From: Taeniopygia guttata
Taxonomy: Eukaryota > Chordata > Aves > Passeriformes > Estrildidae
DNA: 64,000 nucleotides
Direction: 5' to 3'
Assembly (NCBI RefSeq): GCF_048771995.1
Contig: NC_133024.1
Location: 113,348,501-113,412,500 of the forward strand
In this document: piece after piece, positions 55,400 through 64,000 of the stretch
Layout: every line of letters begins with the position of its first letter
Position numbering within the stretch: position 1 is the first letter of the stretch
The notes under the pieces: generated by a model
Database searches by the model: none
Told to the model about the DNA's origin: nothing
Seen by the model: only the letters and a program-made list of their open reading frames with translations
Program-made: the position numbers and the translations under genes

Positions 55400-56329
55400 G
55401 CTGTGTTTCGTGTCAGGTAAATAAAGGCAAACTGTGTAATTGTAATTGTGAAATATGTGGAGCACAGCCATGGGACTATGAGCTATAAAGATGAGTTCTG
55501 ATAAACAACCAAGGAAAGCATGGAAGAAGGCTTTTGAACCAATCTTTTGTTTGCAAATAACAATTATAAGTCTTAAGCTGCTTTGCAATAAGAAATTTTG
55601 AATTATAACTTTAGAATGTTGCTTAGTATTAAGGATTTTAAAGTGTAGCTTTAAAATGTATGAGTCTTGAGTTGTTTTGTAACAAGAATTTTTGAATTAT
55701 GACTTTAGAATGTTGCTGAGTACTAAGGAGTCTAAACTGTAGCTTTAGAATGTATAAAGGATTTAAACAAAAAGGGAAGAGACTCTATCCCAAGCTCCTG
55801 GAGAAGGAAGATAGACATCAAGGGTGTTGATTAATGATTTCAAAAGGGGAAGATGGACATCATTACCATAGATTAATGATCTTAGAAAACAGAAGTTGGA
55901 CCCCACCAGCTGCACACACATCCTGGGATGCACACAGCAGAGTACAGAAATTGGAAAGGAACCAGCATCACCATCATAGATTGATGATCCTAGAATAAGC
56001 ACAGAATAAAAAATAAAAAGCATAGAATTGTGACGTCAAAAGGTAGAAATGGAAACTGCTGAAAGCTCACGTAAAAATTGGGAAATGGAAACTGCAGAAA
56101 GCTGATGGAAGAAATGGGAAATAGAAACTTATAATTAAATAGAAACTTAATAGAAAGCTTATGAATATGCATGAATATGACCAATAAATACCAGCAAGCC
56201 CAACAATCAGTGTGCAGTTGTTCCCCCACCACTGCACTCAGCGCTGTCTTTGCTCACAGGTTACCATGTTAATTAATAAATTGAATTGCTGCTTGATTTA
56301 TTAGCTGAGTCAAGCTTCTCATTTCTAAC
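55400..56329 (+). mobile_element. LTR-like element ending TTTCTAACA
   Basis: Ends ATTAATAAATTGAATTGCTG, then GCTTCTCATTTCTAACA, the form of an LTR R/U5 end with AATAAA. It contains an internal 95-bp tandem duplication. The 5' end is approximate. Confidence 0.55.
55566..55760. repeat. 95-bp tandem duplication inside the LTR-like element
   Basis: Both copies read AAGTCTTAAGCTGC or GAGTCTTGAGTTG, then TTTAGAATGTTGC and a GTAGCTTTA-AATGTAT end, with about 10 percent divergence. Confidence 0.88.
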
Positions 56330-57137
56330 ACTGAGGAAACCATGGCAGTTTTGGTTGGAGTTAAGGAGCATTAAAAATAAAAGATTTTAAACCTAGTGGG
56401 GGCAAATATTTAATATTTGAGGTGTTTAGAGGTTCTGGTAGCAAGGCAAGTGCTGAGAAACTCTCTGAGCATGAAAAAAACATTGTGGGGAAGGCAAAGC
56501 AGGTGCCACATAATGCAAGTTTTAATGTGGTATTAAATTAAAATGTGGGTTTTAATCAAGGCTGATTTTTTTTCCTGACTGGCAAAAGGTTACAGGAGGG
56601 GAAATTGATAAGAAGAGAATGGCAGAACCCCAGGAAATATCACAAATGTTGGGTAGAACCTGTGTTGTACTGGAAATGGGTGAGGCCAGCTGGGCATTCA
56701 GCATTTCTAGCAGAATAAATACATCCCATGTAGCCAGTAAGCAACATTTAAATAATTCCTTGCCTAATTTCAGTGTGTTTCAAAGCCTTTGGGTTGTTTT
56801 GGGGCTGTACATTACATTATTCAGCCTCATAATCAATGAATTTTTCATTTTCTCAGGACTGTAGTATTTAAAATAAAGACTCAGTACAGTGCTCCCAATT
56901 TTCTTTATCTGGGCTACTGAAATGAACCTGATTTAAGCCTTTTGTGAAAGTCTCTGAAAACACAAAAGGATTTCCTCCCATTTTCCGGTGCTTTGACTCA
57001 TCTTCCTTGGAAAGAGAATTATAAATAATTTCCTTTTGAGTTCTGCCAGATTTCTCTGTTTGGTCAGATGTTTGTACATCCATTCCTGATGGTTCCCTTT
57101 GAAATTCTTCATTTTTTTAATGTGGATTCTGGGTCTT
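56330..57137. other. Intergenic DNA and RIPPLY3 3'UTR
   Basis: Sequence just below 57138 is 3'UTR of RIPPLY3; an ATTAAA lies on the minus strand at about 57115-57120, too close to the stop to be convincing. Nothing else recognised. Confidence 0.5.
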
Positions 57138-57273
57138 TCAAGGCTCTTCCTCTTCCTCAGACTCAGCATCATCATTGTAGAAGTGAATTGTGGCTTGTAC
57201 AGGAAAAATGGCCAGAAGCTTCTCCCCAATGTTAGCAAGAAAATTCTGGGATTTGGATTTGGGCAAATAAAGC
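57138..57273 (-). CDS. RIPPLY3: RIPPLY3 last coding exon
   Basis: RIPPLY3 (DSCR6) is a nuclear co-repressor that binds T-box factors such as TBX1 through the Ripply homology domain and recruits Groucho/TLE through a WRPW motif. This exon (acceptor TTTCTTCTTCTCAG, 136 nt) encodes [20 protein letters not shown], then [13 protein letters not shown] and an acidic AESEEEEEP before TGA at 57140-57138. FPVQATI is the family hallmark and the surrounding spacing matches human. The human protein continues about 60 residues past the acidic tract; here it stops at once and no donor is visible. Minus strand, tail-to-tail with PIGP, in the conserved gene order. Confidence 0.95.
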
Positions 57274-58138
57274 CTGAGAAGAAGAAAACACATTTTAAGA
57301 GAAAAAGTTAAACAGTGCAACACTTTCCCATCCAATATAGCCTGAACATTAAAACTTATTTTTTAATTAATGAAATCTAGAATTAGGATCAGGATACCAG
57401 GGTTAGATTGGGGTTGGTGGCCTGAGGTACAGAGGTTGATTTTAGTGGATTTTGTGTCTCCAGGTGGAGGAGGAGGAGGTGTAGACTGATTTATGTATTT
57501 CAAAATCCACATTGTTTTGTATTAAAATCATAAATGGCCCCTCTTGGTTTCACTTGGGCCAATTTCCAATGAAATCTGACAGCAGTTAAGGTCACCCAGA
57601 ATTTCAGCTGCCACAGCTTTTAGAACAAAGGCTTGTAAAGAAAAGGGAGATTCCATTGATTTTCCTCCTCCAAAGGAAAATCCCAATTAGGAGTTTCCTA
57701 ATGAAAGAATGCAAATATTGGTGAAGACCCTTATCAGTCCTCTGACCTTAACAAATTTTACCTGGAGTTCAATTTTTAATCAAGAGCAAATTAAAGCAAC
57801 CTCAAATCTGTACCAATCCCACTCCATTAGCAGCTGTTCCTATTCATTATTTGGGCTTAGTAAGCAATAAATGGAAACATAAATTAGGTGAGGCAAAAAA
57901 TGGAGTTTTAAAATTACTTTTTCCTTATTTTCATCTTTTTAAGGCTCCGTTCAGCCTGGGTGTCTTTGCTGAGGGATAAAAATCTGTGCAGTTTAGTGAG
58001 TAATTAAATTTTTATTAAAATGAGATTTTTCCAGAGACAAACTGATCCTTCTCCTTAGAAGGAAGTAGTTTCAGCTTTTTTTTTTTTTTTCTTTTTTTTT
58101 GGTCACTTTTCCTCTCTCATGTGACAAGATTAACTCAC
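57274..58138 (-). other. RIPPLY3 intron
   Basis: GTGAGT to CTTCTCAG on the minus strand; T tract on the plus strand at 58078-58100. No other feature. Confidence 0.8.
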
Positions 58139-58206
58139 CTCAGTGGATGCTGGAACCCCAGGGCTCCTTTTGATCTCCAATTTATCCTTTCACCATCCAT
58201 TTCTGG
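58139..58206 (-). CDS. RIPPLY3: RIPPLY3 penultimate coding exon
   Basis: Acceptor TCTCTTTGCAG (start 58206), donor GTGAGT. Encodes EMDGERINWRSKGALGFQHP then LR; joined to the last exon it gives the diagnostic [14 protein letters not shown] string. A second acceptor, CAGCCAG, four bases on (start 58202) would change the incoming phase from 0 to 1. Confidence 0.94.
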
Positions 58207-58667
58207 CTGCAAAGAGACACATTTATTAATTGGAATGGACTGAAAATGAAGATTTCACTTATTTTCTTTAGGGAACTGGAGAATTCCACAGCAATGTTGC
58301 TTTGTTTGTTTTTTCCTCTGAGTGGAATTCTTGACATCATCACTGTGGGTCTGTCCTCTCATGAAAATAAAACCTCAGGACCTCTGTTGATTGTGCCTCA
58401 ATCTCTATTTTTGTTCCTTCAGCTTTCCCACCCAAGCAAGTAAAACTAAAAATCCCAGTGCATTCAAAGCCAGACAGAGTTACTTTAAAATTCAATTTTC
58501 TGTTGATTTCCTCAGTGGTTTACTTATAGCAACATCCCTCCCAAAACAGCCAATAAATTAAATTATGCACATAAAAACATGTTTTGAAAAGTAATTTTCA
58601 CTTAAACTCTCCCTATATACAAAACATCACATCCAGATTATGCCCAGAGATTTCAAATTGAGGTTAT

Positions 58668-58690
58668 TCTTTTATATATATATATATAAT
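58668..58690. repeat. TA dinucleotide repeat
   Basis: TTATATATATATATATAA. The surrounding 58207-59283 has AT-rich TTATTACTACATTATTA text and nothing else recognised. Confidence 0.9.
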
Positions 58691-59283
58691 TCAGCAAATA
58701 TGAAGTGCTGTTACAATGAGGGTTGTGTGGAGTAAGCAGGGGTTTCAGCAGCTCTTGATATTATATTAGTAATATAAATTATTGCTACATTATTATTACT
58801 TTATTACTACATCATTATTACTAAATTATATATATTAATAATCTATTAAGAAGAACTGATAATAATTCTATACCTAACACTAAATTAGAGATACTCTCAC
58901 CCATCACCATGCATATAATTCGAATTTAAACCATGTTTTTCCAGCACTAAAGAAAGCTTGAAAGAACAAATGAGGAACTGACCAAGCCTGGCTTCCCATG
59001 TTCAATTCCTGCTTTTCCCCAAGGGTTTTTTCCCCAAAATTTGCTCTCACCATTTGTTGGCTCTCTCCATCCAAAATCTCATCCTGTGCATCCCTGAAGC
59101 ATTCCCATGTAGTAAATCTGAATTTTATGGCGATATTTGGCTTCTCCCCACACCTCAGCCACCCCCTGGCTCATTTTTCACCAAGAGTTCCTTTCCCTTT
59201 AGGATCTCCCAGTTCCAAGTGAACTCGAGATGGTTTAAATAACACTGAAATCTTTTCATTCGTGCAGAAAACCCCCAAATTAC

Positions 59284-59386
59284 CTCTCCCTGCCTCCCTC
59301 ACAGATTCCCTGTGCTCAATGAGTGCCTGGTTATTTTTTGAGGCAGCAACTCCAGCATTAATCCAAGGAGAACAATCTGATCCCAT
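59284..59386 (-). CDS. RIPPLY3: RIPPLY3 candidate upstream exon (uncertain)
   Basis: On the minus strand an ORF from ATG 59386 runs 34 codons to a GTAATT donor at 59283. It ends in phase 1, which fits the alternative acceptor at 58202. It encodes MGSDCSPWINAGVAASK and onward. CSPWI sits where family members carry WRPWI, but two of the four motif residues differ. No pyrimidine-rich acceptor precedes it, so it would be a first exon. It may equally be chance. Confidence 0.27.
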
Positions 59387-59795
59387 TAGCCCAGATGGAG
59401 TGCTGGGTGCTGTGTCTGCCTTTTTTTGGTTGGGGTCACCACGATTCTGGATGCTTTTCCACCAGGATTTTCCATCTCTGGTGCTGTGCAACAGATCCAG
59501 CTGGAGAAATGGAAAAGCACTTTCAAATAAGCATAAAAATAATAACAATAAGATTATCACAACCTTAATTTTAGTTCTGAAATGCTGGCTTAAAAGGAGG
59601 AAGTCTCAGCAAAACAAATAAAATAATGAAATTATTATAATAAAATTAATAAAATGAAAAATAATAATGATGCTTTTAGAAATATATTTTGCCCTTTACT
59701 CCTGATATTGACAAATGTTTTTGGGATTCTAGTCGATGGAATAATTCCATACTCATAGTTGGAGATTCCCAAGCTGGAAAAGCCTCCCTGGTCCT

Positions 59796-59977
59796 GCCTT
59801 CCCTTCCCTTCCCTTCCCTTCCCTTCCCTTCCCTTCCCTTCCCTTCCCTTCCCTTCCCTTCCCTTCCCTTCCCTTCCCTTCCCTTCCCTTCCCTTCCCTT
59901 CCCTTCCCTTCCCTTCCCTTCCCTTCCCTTCCCTTCCCTTCCCTTCCCTTCCCTTCCCTTCCCTTCCCTTCCCTTCT
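59796..59977. repeat. CCCTT pentamer microsatellite, about 36 copies
   Basis: Uninterrupted CCCTT, the opposite strand of the GGGAA tract at 52.5 kb. SLPFP and GKGRE ORFs are shadows. Confidence 0.98.
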
Positions 59978-60630
59978 TTACTGACTGTGAATTTACAGAA
60001 TTTTCAGGATTGCTGCACAATCAGGATTTTCTCTTTGTTAAATACATTCTGTAAATGCACTTTTTACATGTTCTGGGAGAACTCGTCCACATCCTGTCCT
60101 AAAAAAAAAAAAAAAAAAGTCCAAGTTCACATTAAACTTTCTTCAAAAATAATTTCATTTACTGACCACAGGTTATTTAGTGTGAATTGGGCGCCTTCAG
60201 TCTAAATCTACTCCTTGCCATGTTTAAATACTTTGTGATATCTGTGAAGTTGTAAAGAAATCATAAGTGCTTTTTTACAAATAAAAACTACATGCACAGT
60301 CTCAATCCCTTTGATCATTTCTGTACCAAAATCAGCACAATTAATAGAACAAAGAACATGGTGAATAATATTAAAAATCCAAAATATTTGTTAAATAACA
60401 GCACAGGTCCTGAGGAAAAATGGCAAACTTCTTAAATGACCTGCAGTGTAATTAAATATCTTGCTACATTCCAGTCTGACCGCCACATATTTAATTTCAG
60501 CAGCCCACTTTTGTTTAGTCCTGATTTAACTTGAGAGTTGAAAGGAGGAAAGTTTGTATGGAAGAATCGATCTTTGTGCTCTTGCAATCAGATCTGGATG
60601 TGAGGATAATTGATTTCTGCCTCTGCCACC

Positions 60631-60798
60631 ATGGATATTAGTGCAGGACTAGAGCCTGAACTGCTGGAATTTAACACTCCAGAAGATGCAAAGTTATTCT
60701 CAATTAAATCTCTTGATAAAGCCCTGCAAGACCAATTTTATTACAGAATTATTGAAAATACAACTTTGGTGACGAAGCTGCAACGTGATCAAATATAA
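60631..60798 (+). CDS. Unrecognised 55-codon ORF with perfect Kozak start
   Basis: GCCACCATGG at 60625-60634 opens an ORF encoding MDISAGLEPELLEFNTPEDA, then KLFSIKSLDKALQDQFYYRI, ending in TAA. The composition is protein-like and acidic/basic balanced, not low-complexity, and the sequence is not in any repeat seen here. I do not recognise the product. It lies upstream of RIPPLY3 on the opposite strand. Possibilities: a small gene, a first exon, a fragment of a processed copy, or chance. Confidence 0.3.
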   Translation: MDISAGLEPELLEFNTPEDAKLFSIKSLDKALQDQFYYRIIENTTLVTKLQRDQI

Positions 60799-61594
60799 TT
60801 ACTTTTAGAAAAAAGGTGAATATTACATTATAGTACTAATCAAGCAAACCACACAACTTTAATTGGCATTTTTGTGGAAATCATTAACTAAAGTCCGGTT
60901 CCTTTTTGCAGTAATTTTAATGTAAGTCGCTTAATTTTGATATTTGGTGAAGAACTCAGAATACGAAAAGTTTTCCAAGATGTCAGGGGAATTATTCAGA
61001 TCTCTGACATTACCTGGGAATAACTTTGATTGAACTTCTACAGAAAGATGAGCCCTGTGCTAATCATTTTGTGTGAATTAAAAGAGGGTTTTATCTTTGT
61101 GAGGAATGGGTTTTATGCAGTTTTCTCATGAAGGCAATTGTGCATTTGCAGGAATAAAGGGTGCTCAGCATAAATTGGTATATTTGGGGAACCTGGACAT
61201 CTCTACAGCATTTACAGTTTTGAATAATATCTAATATTAAACAAGAAACCACAGACACTGACAGCAGGAAAAGCTCCTCCCAGAAAAAATCCTTGGAAAA
61301 GCTTTTAAGGAGCAGAAGGAGGAAGAACCAGTTGGTCACAAAGCACATTAAAATATTCCAGTAAAGTCAAAAAGAGCAGCTCAGCTACTCCAAGGTTACA
61401 AGGTACAGCTGGCAGGTTTGAGGGCTGATGTTACTCCCTGTTATTTCCAAGGCTTCCTTCCACCCTCTGTAAAGAGGAGCTGACTGACATGGTAATCTTA
61501 TTTTAGAAAACTCTATTTTAGTAAAATAGTGCACACAAGGCCTTGGTTGAATAATAAAAACAATAACAACAACAGAACGTTTTTGCAATTTAAA
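60799..61594. other. Intergenic DNA, unrecognised
   Basis: Unique-looking sequence; 60940-61020 reads protein-like on the plus strand (EELRIRKVFQDVRGIIQISD) but without a start or clear splice sites. Confidence 0.4.
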
Positions 61595-61722
61595 ACGCTG
61601 AACTTTCTAGTCAAAGCTTGTCTAAAATTCTGAACTTTTTAGTCAAAGCTTGTCTAAAATTCTGAACTTTTTAGTCAAAGCTTGTCTAAAATTCTGAGCT
61701 TTTTAGTCAAAGCTTGTCATGA
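61595..61722. repeat. 32-bp tandem repeat, 4 copies
   Basis: CTGAACTTTTTAGTCAAAGC with TTGTCTAAAATT repeated four times with one or two substitutions. Confidence 0.95.
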
Positions 61723-62344
61723 TTAATTCCAAGTTACAATATTACAGAAACTAGAACCTCCAGCAGCTTCACAGCTCTAAATAATTCTGTGTCAACACAG
61801 ACAGGAGCTTGTCTTGAAACAGGGACTGGTTTTGCCTGTTCTGCTTTAGATTCCCTTGCATGGTGAGGCTTTGATTCAGTTTTCTCATTTATTCATAAAC
61901 CTTTCCAGGGTAGGGGAACCTCAAAAATCAAAAAATATTCATTGTGGAGCTGAGTGCATTTGATGGCAGCAGGATTTGAAGCGCAGCCCCTTCCTGCCTG
62001 TGGAAAGGTTTCACAAAGAGCTGAGCTCTGTGCAGGCTCAGGGCTCAGCAGTGCACCTGAGCTGACACAGAGAAAGTGAATTCCAGAGCTCAGAGCTCGC
62101 TTTGGAAATTGTTTTCTTTCTTTTGATGTGCCCAGGCAAGGATTTGGACTTCCTGCACAAGGTGAAGGCACGGAAAGGAGCAGTGTGAGGTGCCAGGTGA
62201 GGAGCACTGGAGATTTGTTCCTCTCTGTGAAGGGCAGGATGTGGCAGCAGCACAAGATTGGTGTTTCTGAAGCTTGAGATGAAGAGTGACTTAAAATATT
62301 TGGCATTACAACTGAAACTGTAATCTGTTTGTGCCATGAGTTGT

Positions 62345-62600
62345 GGAAATATTATGTCCCATCCCTGGAGGTGTTCAAGGCCAGAATCACAAGGCTGGAA
62401 GAGCCCTTTAGGATCATCCAGCCCCACCAGCATCACCCCAAACCCTGTCCCCAAGGCCACATCCAGACTCCTCTGGGACAATTCCAGTGACTCCAAAGCT
62501 CCCTGGGTAGCTCATCCCAAGGTCTGACCACTCTGCCAGGGAAAAAAAAACATTTCCCTGCCACAACTTAAAACCATTTCCTCTCCTACTTTCACTTGAA
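62345..62600 (-). mobile_element. CR1-like LINE 3' fragment
   Basis: CAGAATCACAAGGCTGGAAG, AGCCCTTTAGGATCATCCAG and CATCCAGACTCCTCTGGGAC are the reverse complement of CR1 3' sequence. Confidence 0.75.
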
Positions 62601-62640
62601 AAGTGAGAGCAGAGACAATTTGTTCCTTGTTTATCCACAG

Positions 62641-63390
62641 AGCCAGCATGCTATTGCTAGAGATCCACTTAGGGATAAAACTGTTCTTTTAGGATACCCA
62701 TTGCACTGAATTTCCAAGTGAAGGACAAGACCTTGAGTTCAGAATAATAAAAAAAGTTTGTGGCTTTCTGTCCTGTTCAGGAAACAACTGAATGTTGTTC
62801 AGGAAACAAACCTCACATATCTGTCAAGACAGGTGTTGGCTTCTTTCTTGTAGCCTTGAATTTTGCATTTTTTATCTTCTCCTTTCACTCCCACACCTGC
62901 TAGGATCAGACAGATCCACACCTTCCTTTCCCAGAGCTGTGTTGTGACTCCTTTCCCTATAAAATGTAGAAAATATTTGATAAATTTAGTGCATAGATAT
63001 ATTGGGGGAGTAAAGAATAACTTGTTGTCTGTTCTGGAGGAGCAATTTGTGTTTGCAGCACACAGGGCACGTGCAAATCCTACAGTTCAATTCCTTGCCA
63101 GGCTGCTCCTCACTCTGATGTCAGTGCTCAGCCCTTTCTCATTTGGTGAATGCAATGAACCTGCTGGAATTAAATGCATCCATTTGTGCCTTTGGGGACT
63201 ACAGGAATGGGAACTGGAGACAGGTGTCTTCCCCTAGTTCTGTGTGGGATACAAAAGGGAATACTGTGCTTTTAGGGCACCATCAACCCAGGAATAAGTT
63301 CAGGTGTCGGAATCTGTGGGTATTGGTGATTCTGAGATTGTAGAAAGTCTCTGTCTTTCTGCCCCGTTGCCAAAGCAGAAGCCATAATTC
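62641..63390. other. Intergenic DNA, no recognised feature
   Basis: ORFs at 62863-63237 and 63143-63343 show no homology I can see. Confidence 0.45.
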
Positions 63391-63394
63391 ATCT

Positions 63395-63930
63395 GTGCTG
63401 GTTTCAAGGTTGTTTATTCTGTTTATCTCTAACATGTTCTGCTGCCCTGCCGCAGCTCTGTCCTGCAGGGCAGCGTGTGGGGCTCTGCCCTCAGTGGGAT
63501 GGTACAAACATTAAATACCACAAACTACCTGTGCTGGATTTACAATAACGTGCCAATATCTGTCACCTACGTTGGACAGTGTGTCCCCAGCCTGAACCAA
63601 CAGAAAAATGCCAACACCACAGTGAAACATGGAGGGCATGAAGAAGGAGGAAAGGACAAGACACACCCAATTTCCTCCATCTTGTCCCCTTTGAACCTCT
63701 TATCTAGAAACCTAAAATTTTACTCTTGCACCCGTGTCACACTTAATTATTATTCTTATCAAACACTCAGAGCTTGTAATTCATCCTGTAAGATTGAAAA
63801 TTCTTTTCCATGGACAGAGATCACAGCCAGTGTCTCTGGGGGCTCTGTCCAGGGGGGTTCCTGACCCCTGCCAGGGTCCCAGACCTGCCAGGGCAGCCAG
63901 AGGGAAGCCCTGGATTCCCACATTCAGGTA
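63395..63930 (-). mobile_element. LTR-like element on the minus strand
   Basis: GGTTTCAAGGTTGTTTATTC reversed gives AATAAACAACC, an LTR polyadenylation region. The stretch with AATGCCAACACCACAGTGAA and TTTCCTCCATCTTGTCCCCT is text I associate with a common passerine ERV LTR. The 129-aa ORF across it is incidental. Confidence 0.6.
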
Positions 63931-64000
63931 GCAGTGTCAAGTGATTTCTGAGGAAGATGAGATCTTTTCTTGTAGTCCATCAGGATAGTTTTAGCTTTGG

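Noticed and set aside
63475-63864. 129-aa ORF with NTTNYLCWIYNNVP and several Cys, suggestive of a retroviral envelope fragment
   Set aside because: The DNA around it reads better as a minus-strand LTR with its polyadenylation region; the env-like look is probably chance.
63880-63910. TGGCTGCCCTGG on the minus strand (Trp-Leu-Pro-Trp) as the RIPPLY3 WRPW motif
   Set aside because: The Arg position is Leu, it lies in LTR-like sequence, and no exon structure fits.

Overview
The window is vertebrate nuclear DNA, most likely from a songbird (passerine). Three protein-coding genes can be assembled exon by exon with canonical GT-AG splice sites. Their order and orientation, TTC3 (-), PIGP (+), RIPPLY3 (-), is the mirror image of the human chromosome 21q22 (Down syndrome region) block RIPPLY3-PIGP-TTC3. 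The bird assignment rests on several 3' ends of CR1-type LINEs, LTRs of the kind common in passerine genomes, short introns and many minisatellites. No bacterial genes, CRISPR arrays, tRNAs or rRNAs were seen.

Layout. From 614 to about 46 kb the minus strand carries the 5' half of TTC3: 29 coding exons (E2 to E30) that join in one open frame of exactly 3045 nt (1015 codons). The gene continues past the left edge, so the C-terminal RING domain is not present. A CpG-rich segment (about 45.74-46.40 kb) with two CCAAT boxes, a CRE and an NRF-1-like site is the shared promoter of TTC3 and PIGP. PIGP follows on the plus strand (46574-48437, four coding exons, 134 aa). RIPPLY3 lies tail-to-tail with PIGP: its last two coding exons are certain (57138-57273 and 58139-58206), while the exon upstream of them is uncertain or outside the window.

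Repeats. TTC3 introns and the intergenic DNA hold an unusual number of tandem arrays. These include 31-bp, about 200-bp, 22-bp, 80-bp, 40-bp, 90-bp, 19-bp, 30-bp and another 22-bp unit family, plus long purine pentamer tracts (AAGAG, GGAAA, GGGAA, CCCTT). A 21-bp CpG-containing minisatellite sits beside the TTC3 first exon, and an 18-bp array sits in the PIGP leader. LTR-like elements lie near 8.45, 25.9, 26.6, 49.7, 50.5, 55.4 and 63.4 kb. Most long ORFs in the window are translations of these arrays, not genes.

How the genes relate. TTC3 is a ubiquitin ligase, PIGP is a membrane subunit of the first enzyme of GPI-anchor synthesis, and RIPPLY3 is a T-box co-repressor. They share no pathway; TTC3 and PIGP share a promoter. 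I found no clearly new biological system. The best leads are a RIPPLY3 with a short tail and no visible WRPW motif, a 55-codon ORF with a perfect Kozak context at 60631, a tiny overlapping uORF at the TTC3 start, repeat arrays at the bidirectional promoter, and two same-orientation LTR copies that bracket seven TTC3 exons.
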